Positions 1-7,294 of a stretch of 64,000 bases of DNA are shown piece after piece; position 1 is the first letter of the stretch; each line of letters starts with the position of its first letter. The position numbers were made by a program, and so were the translations under genes. The stretch comes from CAYUZU01 sp964448675 (lineage in GTDB: Bacteria > Planctomycetota > Phycisphaerae > UBA1845 > Fen-1342), in contig CAYUZU010000004.1 of assembly GCA_964448675.1 (NCBI GenBank), positions 186,001 through 250,000 on the forward strand, written 5' to 3'. The notes below the pieces were generated by a model that was not told the origin of the DNA, did not search any database, and worked only from the letters and a program-made list of their open reading frames with translations.

Positions 1-129
1 GAGGCCCAGCCGCGCCACCGGTTTGAAGCCGAAGGCCTTGTCGTAGAAGTGGGCGGCCTGTTTGGCGTTGCCGACATAGAACTCCACATGGTCATAGCCC
101 CGCAAGTGCAGGAAATCTTCGCTCGGCAT
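1..129 (-). CDS. hpd: 4-hydroxyphenylpyruvate dioxygenase, N-terminal part (runs off the window)
   Basis: The minus strand from an ATG at 129 reads 43 codons to the window edge without a stop. The peptide contains a GYDHVEFYVGNAKQAAHFY segment, characteristic of the N-terminal half of bacterial 4-hydroxyphenylpyruvate dioxygenase. That enzyme is a cytoplasmic Fe(II) protein of tyrosine catabolism that converts 4-hydroxyphenylpyruvate to homogentisate. The catalytic iron ligands lie in the C-terminal half, which is outside the window, so activity cannot be judged. A related vicinal-oxygen-chelate dioxygenase such as hydroxymandelate synthase shares this N-terminus and cannot be excluded. Confidence 0.72.
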   Translation of the reverse strand, partial: MPSEDFLHLRGYDHVEFYVGNAKQAAHFYDKAFGFKPVARLGL

Positions 130-338
130 GGTGTCGTGGCCCGATCTTCCTCGAAACGTGAGCTGTCGCCGCGGCCCGCTGCGCCGACACCACGGCCGGA
201 CGGAGGAGGCGTCCGACCGCCGCCGGGATTATAGTCGCGCCCGACGGCGTGTGAAGGCAGCGTGTATTACCAGACGGTACCGTTGTTCGCCGACCGCGTG
301 CTTCGTTTGTAAGCGCGGCTTTGGTACCCTGGGCGTGG

Positions 339-662
339 CTACGGCTTCGCGCACCGCGAGGTCTCAGGCGGCCGGGTCACGTATTCGCACTTTCGTATCA
401 ACATCGTCGCGTGGGGCGTCCAGGTCGCAGTGCTGCGGGCAGCGCTCCGCGCGACACTGTAGCGGCACCCGAGCGTCTGGCACATTGCCGCGTACGGCGC
501 GAGGATGCCGCAGTCCTCGAAATGCTCGGCGGCGGCGATGTTCATCGGGAACATGTCCTGCCGCTCGATCTCGGCCGCCTCATGGAACGCCCGGTCCGCG
601 CCGGCCCGCGGCTTGATCTTGAGGTCCACGTACTCGTCGACGGTCAGCCCAATCCGCACCAT
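339..662 (-). CDS. doubtful hypothetical protein or gene remnant
   Basis: An ATG at 662 opens a 107-codon frame that I do not recognise. About the first 60 codons have the very GC-rich third positions of real genes here and encode a plausible globular peptide (DLKIKPRAGADRAFHEAAEI). After roughly residue 65 the codon pattern fades and the translation becomes rich in Arg, Ser and Thr. This looks like a truncated gene whose 3' part has decayed, or a short gene with a false extension. Otherwise the stretch 130-769 shows nothing that I can support. Confidence 0.25.
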   Translation of the reverse strand: MVRIGLTVDEYVDLKIKPRAGADRAFHEAAEIERQDMFPMNIAAAEHFEDCGILAPYAAMCQTLGCRYSVARSAARSTATWTPHATMLIRKCEYVTRPPETSRCAKP

Positions 663-769
663 GTTGGTCTCCGTGCCCGGTACGCCGGGCCACGTGCTGC
701 AGAGTCAGTTCGATTCAGCGTCGCTGTGCTGAGCGCGCGGCGCGCGATGATGCTGAGCTGGCGGGGAGG

Positions 770-2401
770 CTACTCTTCGCCGCTCGTGTCGGCGCTTTCG
801 AGTGAACGGCGCAGATCCGCATGCGTGCGGCGGATGCGGGCGTTCCAGCGCTGCGCCTGATCGTTCAGCACCCGGCCGAGCAACCGCACGAACTCCGGAT
901 CGAAATGCGAACCGGATTCCGATTCGATGACCGCGAGCGCTTCCTCGGCCGTGCGGCTGGGGCGGTGCGGCCGCTCGCTGGTCAGGGCATCGAACGCTTC
1001 GGCGACGGACAGCAGGCGGGCGCCGAGCGGAATGCTGTCGCCCTGCAAGCCCATCGGGTAACCCGTGCCGTCGTACCGCTCGCGCAGGTGGCGGATGATG
1101 ACGGTTTCGGTCTCGAAGACGCGCAGTGGCTCGAGGATCTTGCAGGTGATCAGCGGCACCTGCCGCAGCACGAGGTTGTCCTCTTCGCTGAGCGGATTGC
1201 GGCTCTGCAGGATGCGGTCGGGCACGCCGATCTTGCCCAGGTCGTGCAGCATGGCCGCGTTGGAGACCGACGTGCAGAGCTGCTCGGGCCAGCCGGCGGC
1301 CTTGGCCAGGCTGGTGACGTAGAACGTCGTGTTGCGCGAGTGCCACGCCGTGAAGTGGTCGCGCGCTTCCAGCGCCTGGACGAACGCCCACACGCTCTGG
1401 AGGCAGAGCTCCTTGGCGCGCATGCTCAGCGAGACGACCTGCTTCTGCAGGCGCTCGACCTCGTCGACTTCGATCGGCACCTGCGGCATGGCGTTGCCGG
1501 TGGCGTCGGAGCGGATGACGCGGTCGCGCCCGCTGCGCTTGCCGAGGTACAGCGCGTGGTCGGCGCGGTTGATCAGGTCGCAGATGGCGCTGACGGCCGG
1601 ATCGCTGGTCGCCGAGACGCCGATGGAGACCGTCACCTTGAGCTGCGGTGACCGCGGAATCTCGAGCCGGGTGGCGAGCGTGGCGCGGATACGCTCGGCC
1701 AGTTGTGTGGCGTCGTCGAGGCTGGTCTCGGGACAGATGACGGCGAACTCCTCGCCGCCGTAGCGCGCGACGATATCGCTGTCACGGACCAGGTGCCGCA
1801 GGAGCTGCGCGACGCTTTGCAGCACCTCGTTGCCGGCCTCATGGCCATAGGTATCGTTGACCGCCTTGAAGTGGTCAAGGTCGATCATCAGCAGCGACAC
1901 CACGCCGCCGTAGCGGCGTGTGCGGGCGAATTCACGGTTGAGCATGTCGCGGAACTCGGCGTGGTTCCACAGGCCGGTCAGGCCGTCGGTGCGGGCGGCA
2001 TGGCGCAGGCGCTCCTGGAGCTTGTTGACGCGCAGCCCGTTGCGCAGGCGGGCCATGAGTTCGTCGACGTCGTAGGGCTTGAGCAGGAAGTCGTCGGCGC
2101 CCGCGTTCAGCGCGTGGTTCTTGGACTCCCGGTCATTGCAGACCGTGAGGACGATCAGGTAGGTCCCGTCCAGCGAATGGTCGGCACGGATCCGGCGGCA
2201 GAGCTCGATGCCGTCGAGCCCCGGCAGCAGGAGGTCACAAATCACGACGCGCGGCCGATGGCGCCGGATCTGCTCCAGCCCCGATTCGCCATCGGTGGCC
2301 TCGACCACGCTGTAATGTCCGGCCAGCATGCGCTCGAACAGGAGCGCACGCTGGGCGGCGTCGTCTTCGATGATGCAAACGTCAACCGGATTCGCGCGCA
2401 T
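770..2401 (-). CDS. response regulator with GGDEF diguanylate cyclase and degenerate HD-GYP domain
   Basis: This 543-residue soluble protein has three domains. Residues 1-120 are a receiver with acidic residues at 12-14, phospho-acceptor Asp56 and Lys108. Residues 135-295 are a GGDEF domain with an intact GGEEF active site (215-219) and an RxxD inhibitory site (206-209), so it should make cyclic di-GMP. Residues about 335-515 are an HD-GYP domain that keeps His354 and His386-Asp387. However, the usual metal-ligand His is Val415, the HH pair of the HHERxDG motif is Leu439-Arg440, and the metal Asp of VADxFDAL is Glu468. Hydrolysis is therefore doubtful and net synthase output is inferred. It lies 69 bases downstream of a small YjfB-like gene on the same strand and is probably co-transcribed. 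The cognate kinase is unknown. Confidence 0.9.
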   Translation of the reverse strand: MRANPVDVCIIEDDAAQRALLFERMLAGHYSVVEATDGESGLEQIRRHRPRVVICDLLLPGLDGIELCRRIRADHSLDGTYLIVLTVCNDRESKNHALNAGADDFLLKPYDVDELMARLRNGLRVNKLQERLRHAARTDGLTGLWNHAEFRDMLNREFARTRRYGGVVSLLMIDLDHFKAVNDTYGHEAGNEVLQSVAQLLRHLVRDSDIVARYGGEEFAVICPETSLDDATQLAERIRATLATRLEIPRSPQLKVTVSIGVSATSDPAVSAICDLINRADHALYLGKRSGRDRVIRSDATGNAMPQVPIEVDEVERLQKQVVSLSMRAKELCLQSVWAFVQALEARDHFTAWHSRNTTFYVTSLAKAAGWPEQLCTSVSNAAMLHDLGKIGVPDRILQSRNPLSEEDNLVLRQVPLITCKILEPLRVFETETVIIRHLRERYDGTGYPMGLQGDSIPLGARLLSVAEAFDALTSERPHRPSRTAEEALAVIESESGSHFDPEFVRLLGRVLNDQAQRWNARIRRTHADLRRSLESADTSGEE

Positions 2402-2470
2402 GTCGTGCCCTATCCGTGCAGTGGCACGCTGGTGAGCGCCCCCCTGCGCCTCGGCCTGGCGAAAGTCCTC

Positions 2471-2668
2471 TCACGCGTACAGATCGAGCCCGCCATTCTT
2501 GGCCGAATTGGTCTGCTCGATCGCCTCGGCCGTCTGCTGGACGATTTCCAGCATGTTCTGGCCCATTTCCTTGGCCAGCTTGTGTACGCGCAGCGAGACC
2601 TCCGTCTGAATCTGCGACTGTGTCACCGCCACTTGCGCTGCAGGTGGAAGACCGCTCACGGGACCCAT
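2471..2668 (-). CDS. small YjfB-like protein (putative motility protein family)
   Basis: This 65-residue protein has a good ribosome binding site (GAGGA) just upstream of ATG 2668. It lacks a signal peptide. The sequence is mostly amphipathic helix: QVAVTQSQIQTEVSLRVHKL, then a Gln/Glu-rich helix. The layout, with a short Ala/Gln-rich start, a helix of the TEVSLRVxK type and a second helix, resembles the YjfB 'putative motility protein' family, whose function is not established. It sits upstream of the REC-GGDEF-HD-GYP gene, which fits a link to motility or cyclic-di-GMP signalling. The family call is from pattern only. Confidence 0.55.
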   Translation of the reverse strand: MGPVSGLPPAAQVAVTQSQIQTEVSLRVHKLAKEMGQNMLEIVQQTAEAIEQTNSAKNGGLDLYA

Positions 2669-2919
2669 GCTGTATCCTCGTCGCCCAATAACTGTGGCGG
2701 CACCGCGCGGGCCCTTGCCGAGCGCGGAACGCCCTTGCTGTAAGCATTCAATTCATCCCCGGAAAACGAAAACCCCCCACGGGGATTATGTATTGCCAAC
2801 TACGTGTTACCGGACGACGATGTCGCTGATTTCCGCGGTGGCGCGTGTGGCCGGCTTGGCGCACGTGCCCGGGTCTGATACTCATGCACATTGCCCGACA
2901 CCATGAGGAACCCACCACC

Positions 2920-3771
2920 ATGAACGCTGAACCGAAGAACACGGCCCATGTGCTGCTGCAGGCGCTGCGCCAGCTCAAAGCCGAGGGCCGCAAGTTCGCC
3001 ATGCTGACCGCGTATGATTATCCGACCGCCGCCCTGGCGCAGGCCGCTGGCGTTCATTCCCTGTTGATCGGGGACTCGATGGGGACGGTGCTGCTCGGTC
3101 ATCCCAGCACGCGCCACACGCCGCTGGACCTCATGGTCAGTCTTGGCGAGGCCGTCCGGCGTGGCGCACCGAACGTCTGGCTGGTGGGCGATCTGCCTTA
3201 TGAGGCCATTTCGGGCGGGGCCGCGCGCACGCTGGACGCCGCGCGGCGTTTCCGTGATGAAGCGGGCTGTGACGCCGTCAAGCTCGAGGCGGGCCCGCAA
3301 GATGATTCGCTGGTATCGACACTGGCGGAAGCCGGGATCGATACCATTGCCCATCTCGGCCTGCGACCGCAGCAGGTGACATCGCCGGACGGTTATCGGG
3401 CCCAGGCCCGCGACGCCCAAGGTGTCGACGCGCTGGCAAACGACGCCCGGCGCATGGTCGACGCGGGCGCGGTGATGATCCTCCTCGAAGCCGTCCCGCC
3501 CAAAGCGGCGGAAGCGGTACTTGAAGCCGTGGAAGTGCCGGTGGTCGGCTGCGGGGCCGGGCCGGCTTGCGACGGGCACGTGCTGGTGACCGAGGATATG
3601 CTGGGGCTGGGGGCGGTGCGACCGCCGCGGTTCGTGCCGGTCCACGCCCAATTGCGTGAGGTCTGTGAGCGGGCCATGCGCCAATATGTCGAAGACGTCG
3701 TGAACGGGGTGTATCCGGGCCCCGAGCACGTTTATTCGATGCGGGCGGCCGCGCCGTTGCGGCCGGAATAG
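2920..3771 (+). CDS. panB: 3-methyl-2-oxobutanoate hydroxymethyltransferase
   Basis: This cytoplasmic TIM-barrel enzyme adds a hydroxymethyl group from 5,10-methylene-tetrahydrofolate to alpha-ketoisovalerate, giving ketopantoate for pantothenate and CoA synthesis. The 283-residue product shows the PanB signatures: MLTAYDYPTA at about 28-37, the metal-binding LLIGDSMG around Asp52, VWLVGDLPY, and the VKLEAG and LLEAVP strands. ATG 2920 is chosen because it starts just before conserved sequence and follows a GAGG box. An upstream in-frame start at 2845 would add 25 unconserved residues. panC and panD are not nearby. The gene stands alone on the plus strand after a divergent gene. Confidence 0.94.
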   Translation: MNAEPKNTAHVLLQALRQLKAEGRKFAMLTAYDYPTAALAQAAGVHSLLIGDSMGTVLLGHPSTRHTPLDLMVSLGEAVRRGAPNVWLVGDLPYEAISGGAARTLDAARRFRDEAGCDAVKLEAGPQDDSLVSTLAEAGIDTIAHLGLRPQQVTSPDGYRAQARDAQGVDALANDARRMVDAGAVMILLEAVPPKAAEAVLEAVEVPVVGCGAGPACDGHVLVTEDMLGLGAVRPPRFVPVHAQLREVCERAMRQYVEDVVNGVYPGPEHVYSMRAAAPLRPE

Positions 3772-3914
3772 GATCAGGTTGTTGTGCTGCGGCGGGGCGT
3801 CTACACTGGCCGACCGGCAGCCGCTGGCGACAGCACGTGCGCCAGCGGTGGGTTTGGGGGGCTGGCAGATGATGGACCGGTTGACAGGAAGACGCGCAGC
3901 AGGGGAGCGACAAG

Positions 3915-4253
3915 ATGATCTTCGGTGAGGAGGACTCCCAGAACATGGGACCGCAACCCAATCAACCCCAGCAGCCGCAGCAGATCAAGCTCGACGTCAG
4001 CGCCATGGAGACGCTGTACGCGAACTTCTTCGCGCTGGCCGGCTCGGCGGACGAGATCGTGCTTTACCTGGGGGCCAACTCGCCGTTGCCGAATACGCCG
4101 CAGCCGGCGGTCAAGGTGTCGCATCGGTTGATGCTGCTGCCGGCGAACGCCAAGCGGCTCATGGTGGCGCTGCAGCAGGCGGTCAAGGCGCACGAGGACC
4201 GGTTCGGCCCGATCGAGCTGCCGCCGCCGCGGCGACCGGATGGCCAGGCCTGA
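3915..4253 (+). CDS. DUF3467 family protein
   Basis: This 112-residue soluble protein begins with a Gln/Pro-rich lead (PNQPQQPQQIKLDVS). A DUF3467-type core follows: a strand ending in ETLYANF, a segment EIVLYLGANSPLP, then a VKVSHRLMLLPANAKRLMVALQQAVKAHE helix region. Family members have this length and layout, and their function is not established. ATG 3915 follows a clear AGGGGAG ribosome binding site. The next gene starts 59 bases downstream on the same strand, so the two may share a transcript. Confidence 0.8.
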   Translation: MIFGEEDSQNMGPQPNQPQQPQQIKLDVSAMETLYANFFALAGSADEIVLYLGANSPLPNTPQPAVKVSHRLMLLPANAKRLMVALQQAVKAHEDRFGPIELPPPRRPDGQA

Positions 4254-4312
4254 GCGGCCTGAAACGAACGAGCACCGCGGACCGAGCCTACCAGCGGGAT
4301 TAGACACCGGCA

Positions 4313-5620
4313 ATGCTGCTGCGAACGTTGCTGTCACGTGAGTTGTTCGCGATGGGGCTGCGCGACCTGTACGCGCACCGCCTCCGGTCACTGCTGACGG
4401 CGCTGGGCGTGATCTTCGGCGTCGGGGCGGTGATCTGCATGCTGAGCATCGGCGAGGGGGCGTCGGCCGCCCGGCTGGAGCAAATCCGCCTGCTCGGCAG
4501 CGAGAATATCATCTTGCGCAGCAAGAAGCCGCCGCGGTCGCAGCAGGCGACCCAGGGCGAGCAGGCCATTCTCACTTACGGTATCACGCGTGAAGATGTC
4601 GCCCGGCTGCGGCACCTGCCGCACGTCGAGGAGATGGTGCTGATGCGCAACGTGGCCGAGACGATCGTGCACGGTGCGATCCAGTTTCACGGGGCGGTGC
4701 TGGGGACGACCAGCAACTTCTTCGACGTGGTGCATGTCGAGGTGGTGCGCGGCCGGCCGCTGGCCGAACTGGACCAGGAGCAGCACGCCAAGGTCTGCGT
4801 GCTCGGCGCGGAGGCGGCCCGCAGCCTGTTCCCGCGCAGCGATCCGCTGGGCAAGACGGTGACGGTACAGAGCCGGTCGGCCGGTTCGCTGCCGTACGTC
4901 GTGGTGGGGATCCTGGGACGCGTGCTGACGGCCGGCAGCCCGGCCGAGGGGCTGGGCGCGCGCGACATCAACAGCGACGTCTACATCCCGCTCACGACGG
5001 CGGATCTGCGTTACGGCGACCTGAAGGTCACCTACCGCGGCATCTCGCGCGAGGCCGAGGACGTGCAGTTCAGCGATGTCTACCTGCGCGTATTGCCGCA
5101 GGAGCGCGTACTGTTGGCGTCGAACATGGTGGACCGGGTCATGACCTTCCGCCGCGACCAGGAGGACTTTGACGTGCTCGTGCCGCTGAACGAGCTGCAG
5201 ATGATCGAGCGCGAAAAGCGTGAGCGGCAGATCGTGCTGGGCAGCATCGCCGGGATCTCGCTGCTCGTCGGCGGTATCGGCATCATGAACATCATGCTGG
5301 CCTCGGTGACCGAGCGTACGCGCGAGATCGGCATCCGCCGGGCGCTGGGCGCCAAGCGCTACCACGTCACCGCCCAGTTCCTGATCCAGACGCTGATGCT
5401 GAGCGTCTTCGGCGGGATCATCGGGATCATCCTGGGGGTGGGCATGGCGTGGCTGCTGACCACGCTCGTGCAGTGGGAGACGATCATTCCGCTGTGGGGT
5501 GTGCTGCTGAGCTTCTTCGTCTCGGCCGCCGTCGGCATCGTCTTCGGGCTTTACCCCGCGCGGGCAGCGGCGCAGCTCGACCCGATCGAAGCGCTGAACT
5601 CGACAGCGCGGACGGCGTGA
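4313..5620 (+). CDS. MacB/FtsX-type ABC transporter permease
   Basis: This 435-residue inner-membrane protein has the MacB topology. A first helix at about residues 28-50 is followed by a MacB_PCD-like extracytoplasmic domain to about 310, then three C-terminal helices of the FtsX domain. The marker sequence GGIGIMNIMLASVTERTREIGIRRALGAK is present, shown here in part: VTERTREIGIRRALGA. Such permeases act with a separate ATPase in lipoprotein or peptide export or in mechanotransmission. No ATPase or periplasmic adaptor gene lies in this window, so its partner is unknown. The stop codon overlaps the GTG start of the lipoate ligase-like gene (GTGA), suggesting translational coupling, although no functional link is obvious. 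Confidence 0.88.
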   Translation: MLLRTLLSRELFAMGLRDLYAHRLRSLLTALGVIFGVGAVICMLSIGEGASAARLEQIRLLGSENIILRSKKPPRSQQATQGEQAILTYGITREDVARLRHLPHVEEMVLMRNVAETIVHGAIQFHGAVLGTTSNFFDVVHVEVVRGRPLAELDQEQHAKVCVLGAEAARSLFPRSDPLGKTVTVQSRSAGSLPYVVVGILGRVLTAGSPAEGLGARDINSDVYIPLTTADLRYGDLKVTYRGISREAEDVQFSDVYLRVLPQERVLLASNMVDRVMTFRRDQEDFDVLVPLNELQMIEREKRERQIVLGSIAGISLLVGGIGIMNIMLASVTERTREIGIRRALGAKRYHVTAQFLIQTLMLSVFGGIIGIILGVGMAWLLTTLVQWETIIPLWGVLLSFFVSAAVGIVFGLYPARAAAQLDPIEALNSTARTA

Positions 5621-6360
5621 GCGGCAGGCTCCACATCCTGCGCGACCCGGCTCTCGACGGGCCGACCAACATGGCCCGAGACGAGCATCTCCTGCACAGC
5701 GAGCACTTCCGCCCGGCCGTGCTGCGGCTTTATGCCTGGACGCCGCCGACCATCAGCCTCGGCTACTTCCAGCGCTACGCCGACATGGCGACGTTGCCCG
5801 CCGATGTGCGCGACCTCGCCGTGGTGCGGCGTACGACGGGCGGCGGGGCGATCCTGCACGACCACGAGGTGACGTATTGCCTGGTCGTCGATGACGCGTT
5901 GCCGATTACGAACCAGGCGCCCGAGGTGCTCTATCGTCTTGCCCACGATTGCTGGCGACGGGCGCTGGCAGCGGACGGGCCGGTCGCGGAAATGGCTCCG
6001 GACGATTTCCCCATGCCGACGCCGCGCAGCGGGCCGTTCTTCTGCTTCGAGAAGCCCGGCCGGACCGACCTGATCATCGGCGCGCAGAAGCTGCTGGGCA
6101 GCGCACAACGGCGTGTGCCGGGCCGGGTGCTGCAGCACGGCTCGCTGCTGCTCGGCCGGCGCTTCGCCGCGCACCCCGGGGCAGACATCGCCGAGCAGGA
6201 CGCGGAGCGCGTCGAGCGCTGGTGCGCGGCGTTCGTGGGGAACGTGGCCGCGGCGCTGGAGCTCGAACCGCGGCTGACCTCCTGGACGGCGGCGCAACTG
6301 GCTGACGTCACGCTGCGGCGTGAGCGCTACGCGGGCGCTGCATGGACCCGCCGACGGTAG
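5617..6360 (+). CDS. lipoate-protein ligase / octanoyltransferase family (LplA/LipM-like)
   Basis: This 247-residue member of the biotin/lipoate ligase fold attaches lipoyl or octanoyl groups to the lysine of 2-oxoacid dehydrogenase E2 or GcvH subunits. Diagnostic motifs are RRTTGGGAILHD (the lipoyl-binding loop), ADMAT near the GYFQ strand, and GAQKLLGSAQRR with the expected active lysine, followed by LQHGSLLL. The GTG start at 5617 overlaps the upstream stop by four bases. An ATG at 5671 is an alternative but would remove the first strand. Whether it is an ATP-dependent ligase or an octanoyltransferase cannot be told from motifs alone. The C-terminal accessory domain of E. coli LplA is absent. 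Confidence 0.85.
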   Translation: MSGRLHILRDPALDGPTNMARDEHLLHSEHFRPAVLRLYAWTPPTISLGYFQRYADMATLPADVRDLAVVRRTTGGGAILHDHEVTYCLVVDDALPITNQAPEVLYRLAHDCWRRALAADGPVAEMAPDDFPMPTPRSGPFFCFEKPGRTDLIIGAQKLLGSAQRRVPGRVLQHGSLLLGRRFAAHPGADIAEQDAERVERWCAAFVGNVAAALELEPRLTSWTAAQLADVTLRRERYAGAAWTRRR

Positions 6361-6398
6361 GGCTACTCGGAAGCGGGCGGCTCCCGTATGATGCGGGC

Positions 6399-7124
6399 AT
6401 GGGCGAAGAGCTGCACCTGGCCATCGAGACCTCGAGCCCGCGCGGCAGCATCGCGCTGGGCCGCGGCGGCGAGCTGATCGCGTCCCACGCGCTGCAAGCG
6501 GTTCGCAAGCACACTGGCGAGCTGCTGCCGGCGATTCGTGATCTGCTGGCGGCGGCCGGACACACGCCGCGTGATGTCGGCGTGGTGTGCTTCTCACAGG
6601 GACCGGGGAGCTTCACGGGCTTGCGCGTGGCGGCGACGGTGGCGCGAATGTGGCAGATGACCACGGGAGCCCGCGTGGTTGGGGTGAGTTCACTGGAAGT
6701 GATCGCGCGGAACGCACTGACGCTGGCCGAGCCGCCACTGCGGGTGGCCGTCGTGCTCGATGGCCGGCAGGGGAAGGTATTCGGAGCGGTTTATGAACGG
6801 GCCGAAGCCGCGCTGCGCAACATCGAGCCGCCGGCGCTGCACCTGGCCGAGGCGTGGTGGCCGGCGCTGGAGCCGTCGTGCGCGGTGCTGGGGGATGGTG
6901 TGACGGCGCACCGGGCGGCGCTCGCGGCGCGGGGGTTGCAGGTGCTGCCCGAGGCCTTATGGTGGCCAGTGGCAGCGCAGGTGCTTGCGATTGGCCGCGG
7001 GCTGGCGGCGGCGGGGCAGTTTCTGTCGCCCGGGCAGATCGTGCCGCACTACCTGCGGCCGCCGGAATGTGAAGAGGTCTATGAGCAGCGGCGGGCGGCA
7101 GCGCGCGAGCGCCGCGGCGAGTGA
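6399..7124 (+). CDS. tsaB: tRNA threonylcarbamoyladenosine biosynthesis protein TsaB
   Basis: This 241-residue ASKHA-fold protein matches TsaB. It begins with LHLAIETSSPRGSIAL, followed by a KHTGELLP segment, the hallmark GPGSFTGLRVAATVARM and the strand VVGVSSLEVIA. TsaB is the non-catalytic partner of TsaD in the complex that installs t6A at position 37 of ANN-decoding tRNAs. ATG 6399 is used because it starts right at the conserved first strand; the longer in-frame start at 6342 overlaps the lipoate ligase end. tsaD and tsaE are not in the window. A repeat tract and a terminator hairpin follow the stop. Confidence 0.93.
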   Translation: MGEELHLAIETSSPRGSIALGRGGELIASHALQAVRKHTGELLPAIRDLLAAAGHTPRDVGVVCFSQGPGSFTGLRVAATVARMWQMTTGARVVGVSSLEVIARNALTLAEPPLRVAVVLDGRQGKVFGAVYERAEAALRNIEPPALHLAEAWWPALEPSCAVLGDGVTAHRAALAARGLQVLPEALWWPVAAQVLAIGRGLAAAGQFLSPGQIVPHYLRPPECEEVYEQRRAAARERRGE

Positions 7125-7147
7125 GTAGAAACAGCGAACGGCGGATT

Positions 7148-7216
7148 GACTGGGACGAGCGACAGAGCGACGCGGGCAGGAACTGAGGGATTAGGGGATT
7201 GAGGGATTGAGGATGT
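7148..7216 (+). repeat. purine-rich 3' repeat tract after tsaB
   Basis: After the tsaB stop comes a block of GACGAGCGACAGAGCGACG type, followed by reiterated GGATT/GAGGGATTGAGG units. The same two-part arrangement, in sense orientation relative to the upstream gene, occurs after the HAD phosphatase gene near 61.6 kb. The first part also recurs after ftcD and the aldo/keto reductase gene. Confidence 0.6.
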
Positions 7217-7222
7217 CCGGCC

Positions 7223-7250
7223 AGGACGCCGTGACAGGCGCCGTCCTTTT
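7223..7250 (+). terminator. putative Rho-independent terminator between tsaB and ftcD
   Basis: AGGACG at 7223-7228 pairs with CGTCCT at 7242-7247, and a run of four T follows (7247-7250). The stem is short, six pairs with a possible bulged extension. It sits about 100 bases after tsaB and 45 bases before ftcD, where a terminator is plausible. Confidence 0.45.
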
Positions 7251-7294
7251 CACCTTGTGACTTCGTTACCTGGTTACACTTCTGCGAGGATGAG

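Noticed and set aside
128..860. Overlapping plus-strand frames in the first kilobase
   Set aside because: They give Arg/Ser-rich peptides without domains and overlap the antisense side of the regulator gene and a doubtful fragment.
3881..3903. TTGACA at 3881 as promoter for the DUF3467 gene
   Set aside because: There is no -10-like hexamer at a suitable distance; the region runs into the ribosome site.
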